In this document: in pieces, positions 43,490 to 55,569 of the stretch | Layout: each line of letters starts with the position of its first letter | Numbering within the stretch: the stretch's first letter is position 1 | NCBI GenBank assembly: GCA_025331435.1 | Contig: JAIWNI010000014.1 | Span: 310,001 to 374,000, forward strand | DNA: 64,000 bases | Source: Choanephora cucurbitarum | Taxonomy: Eukaryota > Mucoromycota > Mucoromycetes > Mucorales > Choanephoraceae | Direction: 5' to 3' | Notes under the pieces: generated by a model | The model's input: only the letters and a program-made list of their open reading frames with translations | What the model was told of the DNA's origin: nothing | Database searches by the model: none | Program-made: the position numbers and the translations under genes

Positions 43490-44601
43490 TCATGGATCCA
43501 TTCTAGAATACAAAGAGAGACTTACAGCTATACTCAATTGGATGCCCTCATCCAATCCAATCTGTGGTTCGTAACCCAAAATGGTTCTTGCCTTGGTAAT
43601 ATTAAAGTAACGAGAAGACATGGCTTGCTTGATTCTGGCACGCGTCATACCTTCCTTTAATTGGCTCTTATCCCAGAAGAGTTGCTTGATACTCAAGATA
43701 CTCTCACTGATCAAAGCAATGAACATACTAGCATTATAAGATAGCACAATCTTTTTGTTGTTGGGCATATAAGCACCATAGACAGCCCAGATACGAGAGG
43801 CGAAATCCCAAAAGGGAACAGGTGTACCATTAGTCAAGTTGAATGCTTGTCCAGCAGCACCTGAATCAGGCACAGCCAACTTCTCTGCAGCCAAAACATG
43901 GGCATAGGCCACATTACCTACATAGGTGAAATCCATCAAAGATTGATTGTTGCCAATCTGGAAACGATGTTGTCCACGTTGACATACTTCGAGCATACCA
44001 GGTATCATTTGTCGATCACCGGGACCGAAAATAGCAGAGGGACGAATGGTACATGTCAATAAACCTTGTTGACCATTAGCTGCCAAAACTACTTTTTCAC
44101 ATTCAATCTACACTACAATGAGTGATTGTGTTTTGCCAAATAACTCAACATATACATTACCTTGGATTCAGTATAGACATCAACAGCCTTGGGTGGATAA
44201 GGTGTGCTTTCATCAATGTTGACCATAGGTTCGCCAGTAGAGATAACACTGCCTGAACTGGTCACAACCAAGACTTTGATCTTGCGTTCTTGACATGCCT
44301 TGATGACATTACGAGTACCATCGACATTGATGGAAAAATAGAGATCCCGAGGAGGATTGCTGCTGTTGACATGAGGAGGAGAAGCAGCATGAATGACAGC
44401 TGTAATACCTTCTAAGGCACGATAGACATCATCGAACTTACGAAGATCACCTGTATAGTACTTGACATCAGGCTTGGGTTCTCTGGGCTCGGAAATGTCA
44501 AAGACGGCAATAGTTGAACCATCGTTACGCAATCGAATTTGTTCCTGAATATGTTGTCCGAGGAAACCGTTGCCACCGATAACAAGGTAAGAAGCTGGCA
44601 T
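43490..44601 (-). CDS. ERG26: Sterol-4-alpha-carboxylate 3-dehydrogenase (C-3 sterol dehydrogenase)
   Basis: Two main exons. The start MPASYLVIGGNGFLGQHI carries the Rossmann GxxGxxG variant. AVIHAASPPHVNSSNP and VVTSSGSVI follow, then the catalytic VDVYTESK (YxxxK). IRPSAIFGPGDRQMIPGML and FTYVGNVAYAHVLAAEKL are typical of the 3-beta-HSD family. ERG26 removes the C4 carboxyl group while oxidising the 3-hydroxyl in ergosterol synthesis at the ER. The C-terminal end is slightly uncertain. The annotated frame reads LSIAVSLSLYSRMDP, and a 23-nt GT-AG segment there is too short to be a credible intron. Confidence 0.92.
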
Positions 44602-44970
44602 GATATATAAAGAAAGAAAAAACAAAAAAAAAAGAAGAGGGGGAGGGAAGACAAAAAGTCTAATCGATATAGCCAATTAGAATGATTGTTTGATATTTGT
44701 CGTGGTACAATCTTTCTGTCAATGCCTCCTGTTATCCCCCATTGTAATGTCTATTTTCTTTATTTACAGTCAAGTCTAAAGTTTCTATTAGAAGGAAGGA
44801 AAATGGCTTTTTATACAGATAGGCCTTATTCTTTTGTCGATGCAAAGACAGTTTTTCCCTCCTTTTTATTTCTTCTCTCTTGCAGAAAGTATATCTGACG
44901 GACTTTCATCGCGTCGAATGCAAATCGCGCTTTTTTTTTCTTTCTTTCTTTCATTAATTTCTTTACTATC

Positions 44971-47343
44971 ATGACAGAGCAGCAATCTATTAGCTCAGCT
45001 GTTTATGGCCTTCAAGGCACCTTACGTGACCTTCAACAGAAACTACCTTGTTTAGTTGATAAAACAGCAACTGAACGACAACCTAATGGTACATGGAAAT
45101 GCATATTTTATAGAGTGATTCAACTAAACCAAAAAAAAAGAGCTTCATGCTTTAGGTACAGTCAACCTAGACAAAGTACGAAAAGAATTTGCTGATCATA
45201 TCAATGTGATTCGAGACGTTTGTTCTCAGTTTGAAACTGAAGTCTTGGGCGATGTCATGAAGATGGGTGCAGGTGCCGATCCTGCCTTTCGAAAACATTT
45301 TACTCACCTGAAAGAACAAGCGACATTAGAAAGTACAGTCTTGAGAATCAAAGACACACTAAAGCACACAAAAGAGTTTTTCGAGAACACAATTCGAGAG
45401 AAAGAAGAATGCAAATCAAAGATTGAAACACAACGTTTAGAGAAGATTGCTCAATCTATGGGGTAAAAAAAAAAAAAGAAAAAGAAGAAAGAGGTGTTGT
45501 AAATATAAATGGGAAGCTTAGTTGTTGTGTTATTTAGCTTGGTGACCTTTATTGATTCATCCCAGAAATCAGAATCAGGCTTGCCTATTACTACCATTAC
45601 AATTGGTGGTACTATCATTGTGATTGATGTATGTGATTCTATATACAAGGAAATGATCCTTTGTTTATTCATATATTCTACATAGATAGATATAGACGAT
45701 ACAGGCAATGTCCTCAAAGCCAAAGTAACCTATGTATCTGAGACACTACAGAATGACCAAGATGATCGAGTAGATGCTATGTTTGCCGAGAGTCTTCAAA
45801 ATCGACAATTCGATCTATTCAGACGAAATCTAGCTTGTTTAGCACGTCTGGATCAGCTCAATGTAAAATACAGCAGTGTTGATTTCTTTTCGATCCTTAA
45901 ACATCTATACTATGATTTCAAGCAAGTGTATCAAGACGAACTGTAAGTGGATTCTCTTTTATTTACTGGCTTTTCTTTAAGCTAATTTCTTCTTTTTAAT
46001 GTAAGTCAAGAACATAGTCCCATGGATGTCCTACTAGAAGGTCATGGTGTGCCTCTTCAACATATACATTATCCAGGTCTTTCTATTGCCTATTGGATGG
46101 ATTCTCAACTACTTCTGAACAATCAACAGCCTACTGAAACAAGTTTTGCTCAAGCTGCTCGACTTCTCTTATCTTTTGAAGATTCTATCCAGACAACTCA
46201 TTATTTACCGAAATCACATACATCTTATTTAACAACACAAGCCATGGAAGAGTAAAAATCAAAAAGAGACACAGTGGAGAAGGAAATGACTTACCTGTGT
46301 GTTTTTTTTAGGGATCACTTGAAGAGAGTGTCTGAGACAACCTTTCAATGGACAAGACCTCTTGAATTCATAAAACCTTTGGGATCACATCCTGAAGTGA
46401 AAGACGTGCCTGTGCGCTGGGTAGCCACACTGGATCCACCTTTGGCAACATCAGTCCATGTGTGTCAACAGCTAATGGCAGTGGCTGGCCTATCCAATCA
46501 AGAATTTGTAGATGTACAATACTCTTCTTCTTGTGATCTCTCTCTTGAAGAGATGTTGGTAAAAGAAGATTTAAGAAAACATCAATGGGTATCTGTAAGT
46601 TGACCTTATCTTTCTATTTATTTGCTTGTTCATCCTCTTGTTGTATTAGCAAAAAGAAGACAGACCTGATCAAGTCTATCGCTGGGCATCGTCTTGTCCT
46701 ACCACTGCTAGAATGGTCTCCCGTGTACCATTTCATCATCCTGTACAGCTTCATTCTATCATTCAATGTCTACGTCAACAACATATGTTTAATGAACTTT
46801 TCATGACCATCTTTAACTCAACAACATCTCAACCTATCCCTATAAAATCATCGCACACATCATTATCACTTCAAGATATCTTAATAGGTTAGTATGGATT
46901 GCTGAGATAAAGAGTAGAAACTGAACTTTTTTTTTCTGTCTATAGCTAGTCATCAGGATCAACAATGGCGTACGGAAGTCATTACTGCAGATGCACCCAA
47001 TTCAATCCATATCACACTCTCTACCCCACCTCTACCTAACCAACCTTTTATCATGATTCCACTCTCTATCGAGATCCCTGCTGAATGCCCTACAAAACCA
47101 AGAGTGCGATTGAGCAATAGTGTCTCACAACAGAAATGGAATCCTCAGATCTTTAGTCAAGAATTGATGTCTCAAGAATTAGCACGTACACGCCATATAC
47201 CTCACTTTATTCATTGGCTTTATACACGTATGGTAACTGCAGATAGTTATCTATTAGATCGTACAAAACGAGATCATGCTTCTATCCAAGAAGAAGAGGA
47301 AGAAAATAGCTCATATAAAATGATCAAGATGGATTTAGATTAA
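44971..47343 (+). CDS. MED1: Mediator complex subunit 1
   Basis: About eight exons, roughly 640 residues. N-terminal helices (YGLQGTLRDLQQKLP; ATLESTVLRIKDTLKHTKEF) lead to the beta-rich Med1 domain. It includes PITTITIGGTIIVIDIDIDD, FDLFRRNLACLARLDQLNVK, and PGLSIAYWMDSQ. The later VPFHHPVQLHSIIQCLRQQH with MFNELF is the strongest Med1 signature. MED1 sits in the Mediator middle module and links activators to Pol II. The acidic tail ends KMIKMDLD. The stop lies 10 bp from the convergent hydrolase stop. Confidence 0.88.
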
Positions 47344-47353
47344 AAAAAAAAAG

Positions 47354-49664
47354 TTAATAGAGTCCTTTCACCAACTGTTGTTTTCTACGATGAATCATGT
47401 CTTTTTCAGTAGTGATGATCTGAGCTACATGGTCTTCTAAGGGTGTTGTGTTTGTTCTACTCAGTTGTCTCCGAACAACCTTGGGTTGCTTTCGATGAGC
47501 TAGTTCCTTGACCCAGTCACCAATAGTACGTGTTGCCTGTTGAGCCTCTGATAAGAAGGGCATCATCTGTAAGAAGGCGTGACTGATGCCTTCTAAGAAT
47601 TTAACACGCACACCATCATGGCGTACATACGTTTGATCTAATGGGTTCTCTTGTCGATACTTGCGTCTTGCTTGTCGAATACGGCCTGCAAAGATGACTG
47701 TATCATCTACTAAAGGATCTTTTTCACCACAAATCATGTAGGTCATAGGGAATTGAGCCAATAGAGCTTCAGGTGCATGCACTGGAGAAAGTAGATAATC
47801 ACTTGCAAAATCAGGGGATGCATGAGGTCCTAGATATACTTTTTGGGGGGAGAGAAATCAACATTTAGATATTCAGCAAACTTTATGTTGAACTTACAAA
47901 TAGCCATGGCTCTTAGCTATCAAGTAAGAGAGAAGTTAGAATCAGCATTTTTCTATTCTTGGAAAGATTACCAAATCAGGACTGATGATACGATCATTAA
48001 AGAAACTCATTCGACTTGTCATGGCCAGACGAGCAGTAGCCCAAGCATCTTTCGTCTGAATTTTATCTCGAATAGGATGAGCACGATCTGCCACTCTCTT
48101 TTGTCGACTTGGTTTAATGCCTAAAGCACGTCGCCAAAGACTTTGCTTTTTCTCTAAATCAGGCACTACACTCAATGGACTGGCATGACTCAAGTGATCT
48201 TTGGTTTGCCAGATAGAGTCTAATGAGCTTGATCGAAACAGATCTGTGTTTGATTCGGCTCGAATTAAGGAGAGTTGAGAAGTAGACATCCAACAGGACA
48301 TTTCAAAGTCAAGTACAGGATAAATAAGCACAAGGCCTACAGGTACAGTGATGGGTCCATCCAGAATAGATAAAACCTCTTGTTGTTGTTCTTGTTGCAT
48401 AGCCAATTGTTGATTATGAGCCAATATCTTTAATGTCACAGCGGCTGTAACATTACCACCTCTATAGAAAAAAAAAAGAATGAATGCCATTTTCACATAA
48501 TGAGAGAGAGAATATGGATACACTTACGCAGAATCGCCTACAAGAATGATACGAACATCCTTATCACCTTTCAAGCCAATCACTTTGCCTTTACTCTCAA
48601 CAATAGCCACATAGAAATCAAAACATTCTTCAATAGGCCAAGGATAAGGATATTCAGGAGCCTTTCGGTAATTGACACTGAAGACAGGTAACTCAGTCTG
48701 CTTAGCCCATGCATAGAGAGCGTCTTCATGGCATGGAGGAGGCATAGATACAAATCCACCACCAGGGAACTGTAACAGGATAGTATCGTGTTCCTCAAAC
48801 TGTTTCGATCTATCAGAATAGTAATATCGATAAACTTCAACAGGAGGTAAATCTCGATGATAGTCAGGTCTTGGTATCGACAAGATGTCTGCCAACATAA
48901 GTGTGGGACGTAAAAGGCGAGAGATGGTGGCCAGTACTGGATTATGGCAGCCTTTTTCCCAAGAGTTTCGCATCTGTTCAATCGAGATGGTTGCGCGTGT
49001 CTTTCGTACCTTTTCTTCGGCTGCATCAGCAAACACAAGGTAATAAGCACTAAACACAATCGAGAGGAAATGTCGTATCCATGTCGGCTTAAATGGCATT
49101 GCTGTAAAAAAGCCTGCATCCAAAGCTGTCAATATCCAGGTAGCACGATAAAAGCTACGTTTGTACTAGCATCATATTATTCAATCTCATGTGAAAATAA
49201 CAGGACAAATAAATCATCTTACCAACCGAGAAAGAGGATCAGGTGCTATTGAGAAAAAAAAGAGAAACGGACTTAGCATGCTGTTTTCTTACGACAAGAA
49301 GAAAAGTCAAATTACCATTTAAACCGACAAGCAAAAAGATGTTTTGAGATAGATAGAACATTAACCAAGATCCCAATACAATTCGCCATGGTGAACGACC
49401 TAATCTAGTAGTGTTTATGATCTTGTTACACACAAGCCATTGACTGATTTTTACCTGCTTTCTTATTCAACTGTTGAATGAATCGAGGTAATTGTCTTGT
49501 CTTTCCATAGACAATAAAATACCATCTTTTTTTTTTTAAAGAAATCAATAAGACAAATCTTAAATTTTTTTTTTGTGATCAATAGGTTACCCAAATATCA
49601 AGGTAAGTATAGTTTGTGTTCGCTTAAAATTAGGAGATGGTTTCCCCACTAAATGATCCAACAT
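47354..49664 (-). CDS. Membrane-anchored HSL-family alpha/beta hydrolase
   Basis: About ten exons. The N-terminus has a hydrophobic hairpin or two membrane segments (IFGWYFIVYG; IVLGSWLMFYLSQNIFLLVG). The catalytic domain follows with oxyanion motif FPGGGFVSM (a GGG variant of HGGG), VNYRKAPEYPYPWPIEE, the nucleophile GDSAGG (joined over an intron), ASPLS, the acid in CGEKDPLVDD, and the histidine in GISHAFLQM. The fold is that of hormone-sensitive lipase-like esterases. It probably hydrolyses acylglycerol or steryl esters at the ER or lipid droplets. An extra 5' coding exon at about 49852-49942 (MIVHDKLFQQHS) is possible. A related but divergent hydrolase lies at 51956-53951. Confidence 0.85.
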
Positions 49665-50485
49665 GCTCTTAAAGGGAAAATGAGTAAAGTTAGAAGAGAA
49701 AAGAAAAAAAAAAGGGAAGAGAGAGAGAGGGAGGGAGAAAGAGAAAATTTCCCCATATTTTAATATTTCACATGCATTTCAATGCATTTAACCCCGCAGA
49801 GAAGAGAAAAAAAAATAGAGTAACCGACTATGATTTTGACGCTCAACGTTTTGGTTTTCTTACTTTCATCAGCTGTCAAATAAACACTGGAATTGGTCAA
49901 TATCACACTGTGTTGTTGGAATAACTTGTCATGTACAATCATCTATCATTTCAAAAGAGCTAATATGAAGAAAACAGCTTTCATTCTGCTTTGATTTCTT
50001 TGGGCGGAGTAAAAAAAAAAAGACTTGAAATATAGATATGCATAAATATCAGTGTATTCCGTTTGCCAAAATGAAAACTAACAAAGTAGTTGTAAAGCAA
50101 GCCTTCTTTCTTGACTGACCTTTACAATTCCATTAATACCTTAGCGTCTTTGTTTCGAGGATAGAGAACAAGAAAGGAAGGTGTCATAAATGACAAACAG
50201 ACTAGAGCTAATTACATTTATCAAGACAGATTAGTCTAAAAAAAAATGAGACTAGTATCACTCAATATGTCCCATTGTTTAAGCTGGAGCTACTCTTTAT
50301 TCCTTTTTAGTACCAAAAAAAATAGAGAAAGAAGAATACTATCTTAATTAAGATAGGTTTTTATTAAAAAGAATACAGAAAAAAAAAGATTAAGTAGCTT
50401 TAAAAAAAAAAAGGACGCTAATATAAAATGTGAGAAAAGAGGGAAATATAACTGATTAAGAAAGAGAGAGAAAATTACATATAAA
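49665..50485. promoter_or_regulatory. Spacer between the first HSL-type gene and SVF1
   Basis: About 820 bp. It includes a minus-strand frame at 49760-49942 that might be a 5' exon of the hydrolase gene, G/A-rich tracts at 49690-49745, and A-rich runs near 50380-50415. No other gene is seen. It must hold the hydrolase promoter and the SVF1 3' end. Confidence 0.35.
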
Positions 50486-51751
50486 TTAAAATCCAGATAC
50501 AAATACAAGTTCTTGGAAACAATGGCCTTCAGTGCTCACTTTTTCATCACCCACTGTAATTTCAGCAGTAGCCTTATCGAGCCATTGGTAAATATAGGGC
50601 TTCACAATCAAAGACTGAACTAGCTTTCTGATGACATAGGGGATCTCTGCCAGAATATCAATCTTATCAATCAAGTTCTTTACATCAACAACCATTTCAA
50701 TAAGAACATCCTTAGGCTCTTCATTTTCCTGCTTCTTGATAGTCTTTCCCTTCCATGTCAACTTGACCTTCTGAGGAATATCATAGTCAGTCTCAGTGTC
50801 CTTGACCATATCAAGCAATTCAACAGAGTTGTCAATGGAAACACAGATCAGCTCACCATTCAAGACAAGAGAGCCTTGGTTGATGTTGACTGAACCGTAT
50901 TGTTTTGTGGTCTGGAATTGCATCATGCCAATAGAGGCTTTGTCGGAATGGAAATTGACAAAGTTCCAGTTGGAGGCAATCAATTGAGGCTGCATACCTT
51001 GGATAGCATGAACAAACATACCGTCACCTTCTACCTCGTGAATCTTTTGGTTCACAATGAATGTACCCTTGGCATTGGCGCGAGGCCAGAATTTGTGTGA
51101 CACGAAACCGGCAGCAGACGCCTTGTCACCACCCAAGTATGTCTTACCTTCGCCTACCTTGAAGCCCTTATCGATACGATCAAAGTCAAGAGAGACAACA
51201 AGTTCAGGGTGAGTGATGTTGATCTTGTAGGCTTTTTGTTCAGCGTCCAGTTGGATAGAGATGAAGTCTGTCTTGACAGAGCGTTTGTCGGCTGAAAGTT
51301 CAAATTTGCTCATATTGATGTTCTTGAACACATTGGTGTTGGTCTCGGGATCATAGAATCGACAGGTGAAAGAGATAGTGGGATTCCAAAGACTGTTATA
51401 AATGTGGTCAGTATGAAATAGAATAAAGAAGCCAGTTATCTTTTACCCAATATTAGAATGAATCAATTGGACAAAAGCAAAAGCACCTGTCTTGGTAGTG
51501 ATATAAAACACTTGGTTTTCAGTAGAAGAACCAGAAGCCAAAGTCCACTCGAGGTCCTTGTTATCCAAGGCAGTATAAGCTTGGCCATCCTTAATAGTGT
51601 CAGCTACAGTCTGAACAGTTTCAACATTGGTGCCTAAGCCAGTAACGTTGGAAACAGTGCTTGTTATTTGAGAAACTATTAAAAAAAAAAGTTCAATATT
51701 TTGCCTTTTCAATACAAAAGAACAACTTCTTTACTTACACCAAGATGACAT
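50486..51751 (-). CDS. SVF1: Survival factor Svf1
   Basis: Three exons. The first coding exon is 13 nt (MSSW plus one base), joined to FSQITSTVSNVTGLG. The double beta-barrel (lipocalin-like) body contains LDNKDLEWTLASGSSTENQV, FAFVQLIHSNIG and PTISFTCRFYDPETN. Later parts are SHKFWPRANAKGTFIV, FVHAIQGMQPQLIASNWNFV and GNxQ-type strands. The protein ends FQELVFVSGF. Svf1 is needed for survival under oxidative and cold stress in yeast and has been linked to ceramide transfer between ER and Golgi. The predicted N-terminal amphipathic helix is consistent with membrane targeting. Confidence 0.94.
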
Positions 51752-51955
51752 TATGTAAAAAAAAGGTAAAGGTTAGATGAAGACGAGAAAAAAAAAAGAG
51801 AGAGAAAGAAAATATATAAAAAAAAAAGAACACATGACAGAATGGTCTGCATTTTTTTATTGTGACGACACTTCTCGGGTCATCTCCTTTCCCCCCCAAA
51901 AAAAAGCAAAAAATGATGGCGGAGTGACAAGACAGAAGATTTTCTTGGCCAAAAT

Positions 51956-53951
51956 TTATTGTTGTGTGTTGGCTACAATTTTGGAGATATGTTTGTCATA
52001 GGCTACAGACACTTCATCCATACGCTGTTTCAGACTGGGTCTAGCCAGTCTATCTACCCAATCCTTCCATACTTCCGGTGTTAGCTGATCTAACAATTCC
52101 TGCTTAATATCTGTTGTCTGACCATCTGTAGAGATGCTTTTGACTGTCAACTTTTCATCCGTCACATAGCCCGGACTGTGTTTCTCTCGCTTATAGTCAA
52201 AGGGAGCAGGTGATCCAGTGACATCACGTACAAATGCACCTAGATTTTTCATTGCTTGAGTGGTTCCTTTGTTTGAGAACAAGAGCTGGAATACATGAGG
52301 CTGGTCTTTATACATCTCAAGAGCTACTTTGGTGTCCTGTTCATAGCGTTCATTGTTGACAGGCAAGGGAGATGTATTGGATGCTTGAAAAGCCGAGAAA
52401 ATCGATTCATCACGTAATCTTTCAGCAGTACCGCATTGCTACAGAATAGGCTCAGTGATTTAAAATAAATAATAAATAAGCATAACTTACAATCAGTAAC
52501 CTTGGAAGCCCTCTTAAGCACTTTTTATCAAAGATAGGGCTTACCATAGGTAGTTTTAATGCATCGTTATTAGCATAGAATTGGACTCGATGAAGACCAG
52601 ACCCATTGATGGGAACTGCCTCACTGAATGGACCAATAGAAACCCGATCCACTTGTTCTTTTTCCTTAAGGTCTCCCTTGGCTTCTTCCTCTATTTTCTC
52701 TAGAATATCAACATCCTGTTCTCTAGCGGGCAATTGAGCATAATCAAGTGCTGCAGAGGGAGCATGTTTAAAGCCAGTAGGAGGGAGATAGTCTGTCATC
52801 ATGTTGGAAAGAATAGAAGGTAAAGAATGTGTCAAGTCCATCCTATAAGTATATTATTTGAGTCACCCCATATCCTTCAATGAAAAAAAAAATCTATTTT
52901 ACCATGGAGAAAGAGCCATGGCACCAGCAGGAGCAGGCAAACCAGCATCACGAATGGCTATCAACAATGCCATTGTAAGACCACCTCCTGCTGAATCACC
53001 AGCTACTACAATTTTCTTTGGGTCTACTGGCTGCATATGTTCGCTGTCTTTAGGTGGGTCAATAAGGTATAGATAGGTGGCCAATGCGTCCTCTACTGCT
53101 GCAGGAAATGGGTGTTGTGGAGCTAATCGATAATCAATAGCACATGTTCTACCTTTAGAATACTTTTTAAAGAAAAAAGATAAGTCATTTGAAGATATAT
53201 TCATTTTCTCTATTTTTTTTTTTACTTTGATGATTTTTGATAGAAATTGACGATAGAGTCCATAACAAGCAAGATAATACGCACCACCATGCAAATAAAA
53301 AGTAGTGCTTTCTTTACAAGGATCCAAGGGATTGCCTTTAGCTTGTAGCCATTCACCCTTGATGGGAGCTGCATTTTCTCGATCCTTCTCCCAATTCCAG
53401 GCAATACGCTGTTGATCTGAATGAGAGAGTTGTTTGCTAATCAAATCACCCGCTCTCTTTCTATACTCGTTAGGTACAGTAAATTTAGTTCGTTTGATGT
53501 TTGGGGGGATAGGCAATTTCTTGTTTGTACTGAGTTTCTGAACATCTTCTACTTTTAACTTGCTTGATCTCTGTAGAAAATCACGAATGACAGCAATGGT
53601 AAGTTCGGTTGTCAATGTCCAGGATTTAGCAGGCGGGCCTTTTTAAAAAAAAATGAGAAATGATTGTACATATTTTAAGGGATCTGTGTTACCTTTCGCA
53701 TAATGACGGTACATGGTAGATGCAATGATAGGCACAGGAGGAATCAGGTGTGCCCATAAGAAACTGTCTGCTATGGGAGTACGCTGATGATGTTGCTCTG
53801 TCTTTTCCATCGAGTTGGATGAATTCAAGGTTGCTGAAGAAGATGTGAAATGTTTGCTGTTTAGTGAGCTTGTGAAACTTCCAGAGTCCGATGGATAATT
53901 CAAAGGTTTTCCTTTGACAGTTACAATTTTCTTTAATCCTTTTGGAAACAT
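51956..53951 (-). CDS. HSL-family alpha/beta hydrolase (second copy)
   Basis: About six exons. The start MFPKGLKKIVTVKGKP is followed by a Ser-rich stretch, a hydrophobic segment (LIPPVPIIAS) and helices. The oxyanion motif is FYLHGGAYYLACYG. Next is CAIDYRLAPQHPFPAAVEDA, with nucleophile VVAGDSAGGGLTM and ALSPWMDLTHSLPS. The acid/histidine region includes CGTAERLRDES and DQPHVFQLLF. It is a hormone-sensitive lipase/steryl-ester hydrolase type enzyme. A long insert between the nucleophile and the acid (about residues 330-420) may be a lid. The domain order matches the gene at 47354, but sequence is diverged, so they are old paralogues at most. Confidence 0.88.
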
Positions 53952-54690
53952 GATAGATATAAACAAAGAGAAAGAAGAAAAAAAAAAGGAAAGAAGAAAA
54001 AAAAAACGTGTTGCAGAAAAAAAAAAGAGAGAGAGAGAGAGAACCAGTCTAGGCGTGGTCTACTTATGCTATTTGTTTAAGAGACCGCGTGTGATATCTT
54101 TTTTACTTACTCAGAAACTTAAAACAGAAAGAATAAATGACAACGTTATAATGCAACGTTTTTCTTTCTTTAAAAGAAAATGAGAGAACCTGTTAGACAG
54201 GCAATGACTGTAAAGTAAGGAGGAAAAGCAGTAACAAAGTCTCCTGATAATGCGATGAATTAGACTCATAAGAATGATAGACACAATGTGGAACGGGAAT
54301 ACTTTCTTGCGACCATGTTGTATCAAAAAAAAAATGACTGTGATCATGTAGAGAAAATGAGTTCTTTCAAGTCTCCAACTACTGTAAGCAAAGAACGAGT
54401 TTGGATCAACAGAAGAGACAGGCTTATAGCTTGAAAGACATACTCCTTATCGCAATAAAAAGAAACCATTCTGTAATAACCTCCAACATCTTTATTCCAT
54501 TATTTTACACTTCCTTCTCGAGTACTGTCCAAAACATAGACATGAAACAAGCCTTCATCTCAGAGCATCATATATCTGTTTTGCACAGTCATAGTGAAGC
54601 TAGTATGTCATATCTGCAACTAGTTAAGGGGAGGGGGTGCTCTGATCGGTACTATGCATTTCATATCAAGCAACCACATGTCTATTACAT
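53952..54690. other. Intergenic, nothing recognisable
   Basis: A/G-rich tract immediately upstream of the hydrolase start (53960-54040), including (GA)n near 54027-54040, then AT-rich DNA with short random frames. No gene or RNA is seen. Confidence 0.4.
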
Positions 54691-54789
54691 ACTCACTTCC
54701 AACCTTTTTTTTTTCTCCTTTGTGCATGAATTTGTTTAAAGAATTTTTCTTGAGACCTGTGCATTGCTAGAATGAAGATAGATGATCCT

Positions 54790-54968
54790 TTTAAGCAAGA
54801 CACCCTTCCGGAGTCCTCGGCCCGACAGCAATTTAATTGGTTAAGATCTAGTGGTAAGCACTGGGAGTACAGACAAGGTGCTGTAACTGGTCTACTGTAT
54901 TGATCAACTGCTATGACAAGATAGCACAAAGGAGCCTTTGGTCCTGTTGTAGCTACTGGTACATTCAA
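54790..54968 (-). pseudogene. Possible retrotransposon integrase scrap
   Basis: On the minus strand a short frame reads GPKAPLCYLVIAVDQYSRPV followed by TAPCL. The GP...Y-hydrophobic-VDQYSR pattern is like the first catalytic strand of an LTR-retrotransposon integrase core. Nothing else of such an element is intact around it. This rests on one motif and is weak. Confidence 0.3.
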
Positions 54969-55329
54969 GACAATTCAAATGGCTATTGATCTTGTCGGAT
55001 AACATGAGTTATAGTGACAAACGAAATGAAAGCTGTAACAGCACACATCAGTTGCAAGGTACATGTTTGATCAGTCCACACCCTTCACTGGTTACAATCA
55101 ATCTAATTTTGGTAAAAAAAAAAATCAGGCAAATGTGCGTCTTCAAACAGTCAAGTTATTGCTATAGTCTAACAGTGATTTATTACTCATTGAACAAATG
55201 TACTTTTTCTTCTTTGTCCTTGTCCTGTTGATCTCTCCCTTTGAGTGGCAAAGTAGTACTGCTTTTAGATCCAAGCTATTAGGTTCCCTTCTTTCGAAAC
55301 GCCTCACGCTTTCTGCTCTCTTTCGCTGA
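54969..55329. other. Intergenic, nothing recognisable
   Basis: Spacer between the integrase-like scrap and the DAD1 3' end. It may contain further decayed transposon sequence, but I cannot identify any. Confidence 0.4.
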
Positions 55330-55569
55330 TCATTCTGTTGTTTCTTCATCTCCAAAAGCATCGGGCTCAATACCGCTCTTGCTCTGTACTGACTTGTGAA
55401 AAGCAGCCCATACTTCTGCTGGTGGCTTGAACTGCTTGCCAAGTCGATTGGCAGTCTCTAGGTTTCGATTGAAAGTTTCCATCGTAAGATTGAGCTGATC
55501 GACACTGACAGTTATTCTGTCCATCAACATCTTCTTTTGTGCTTCAAAGTCTTTTTGCGATACGTCCAT
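55330..55569 (-). CDS. DAD1: DASH/DAM1 complex subunit Dad1
   Basis: Single exon, 79 residues. The helix FEAQKKMLMDRITVSVDQLN and the core METFNRNLETANRLGKQFKP match Dad1. In that family an LNRNLE..VG..F segment precedes a tryptophan-containing helix (here VWAAFHK). The length fits. Dad1 is part of the fungal ring complex that couples kinetochores to microtubules. The C-terminus is acidic (FGDEETTE). No introns are needed. Confidence 0.82.
   Translation of the reverse strand: MDVSQKDFEAQKKMLMDRITVSVDQLNLTMETFNRNLETANRLGKQFKPPAEVWAAFHKSVQSKSGIEPDAFGDEETTE

Noticed and set aside
43500..43525. 23-nt GT-AG segment at the ERG26 C-terminus as an intron
   Set aside because: Too short for the spliceosome; the uninterrupted frame is kept.
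54800..54900. Possible tRNA-like box sequences
   Set aside because: No matching A and B boxes or cloverleaf could be formed. No tRNA or rRNA gene was found anywhere in the window.
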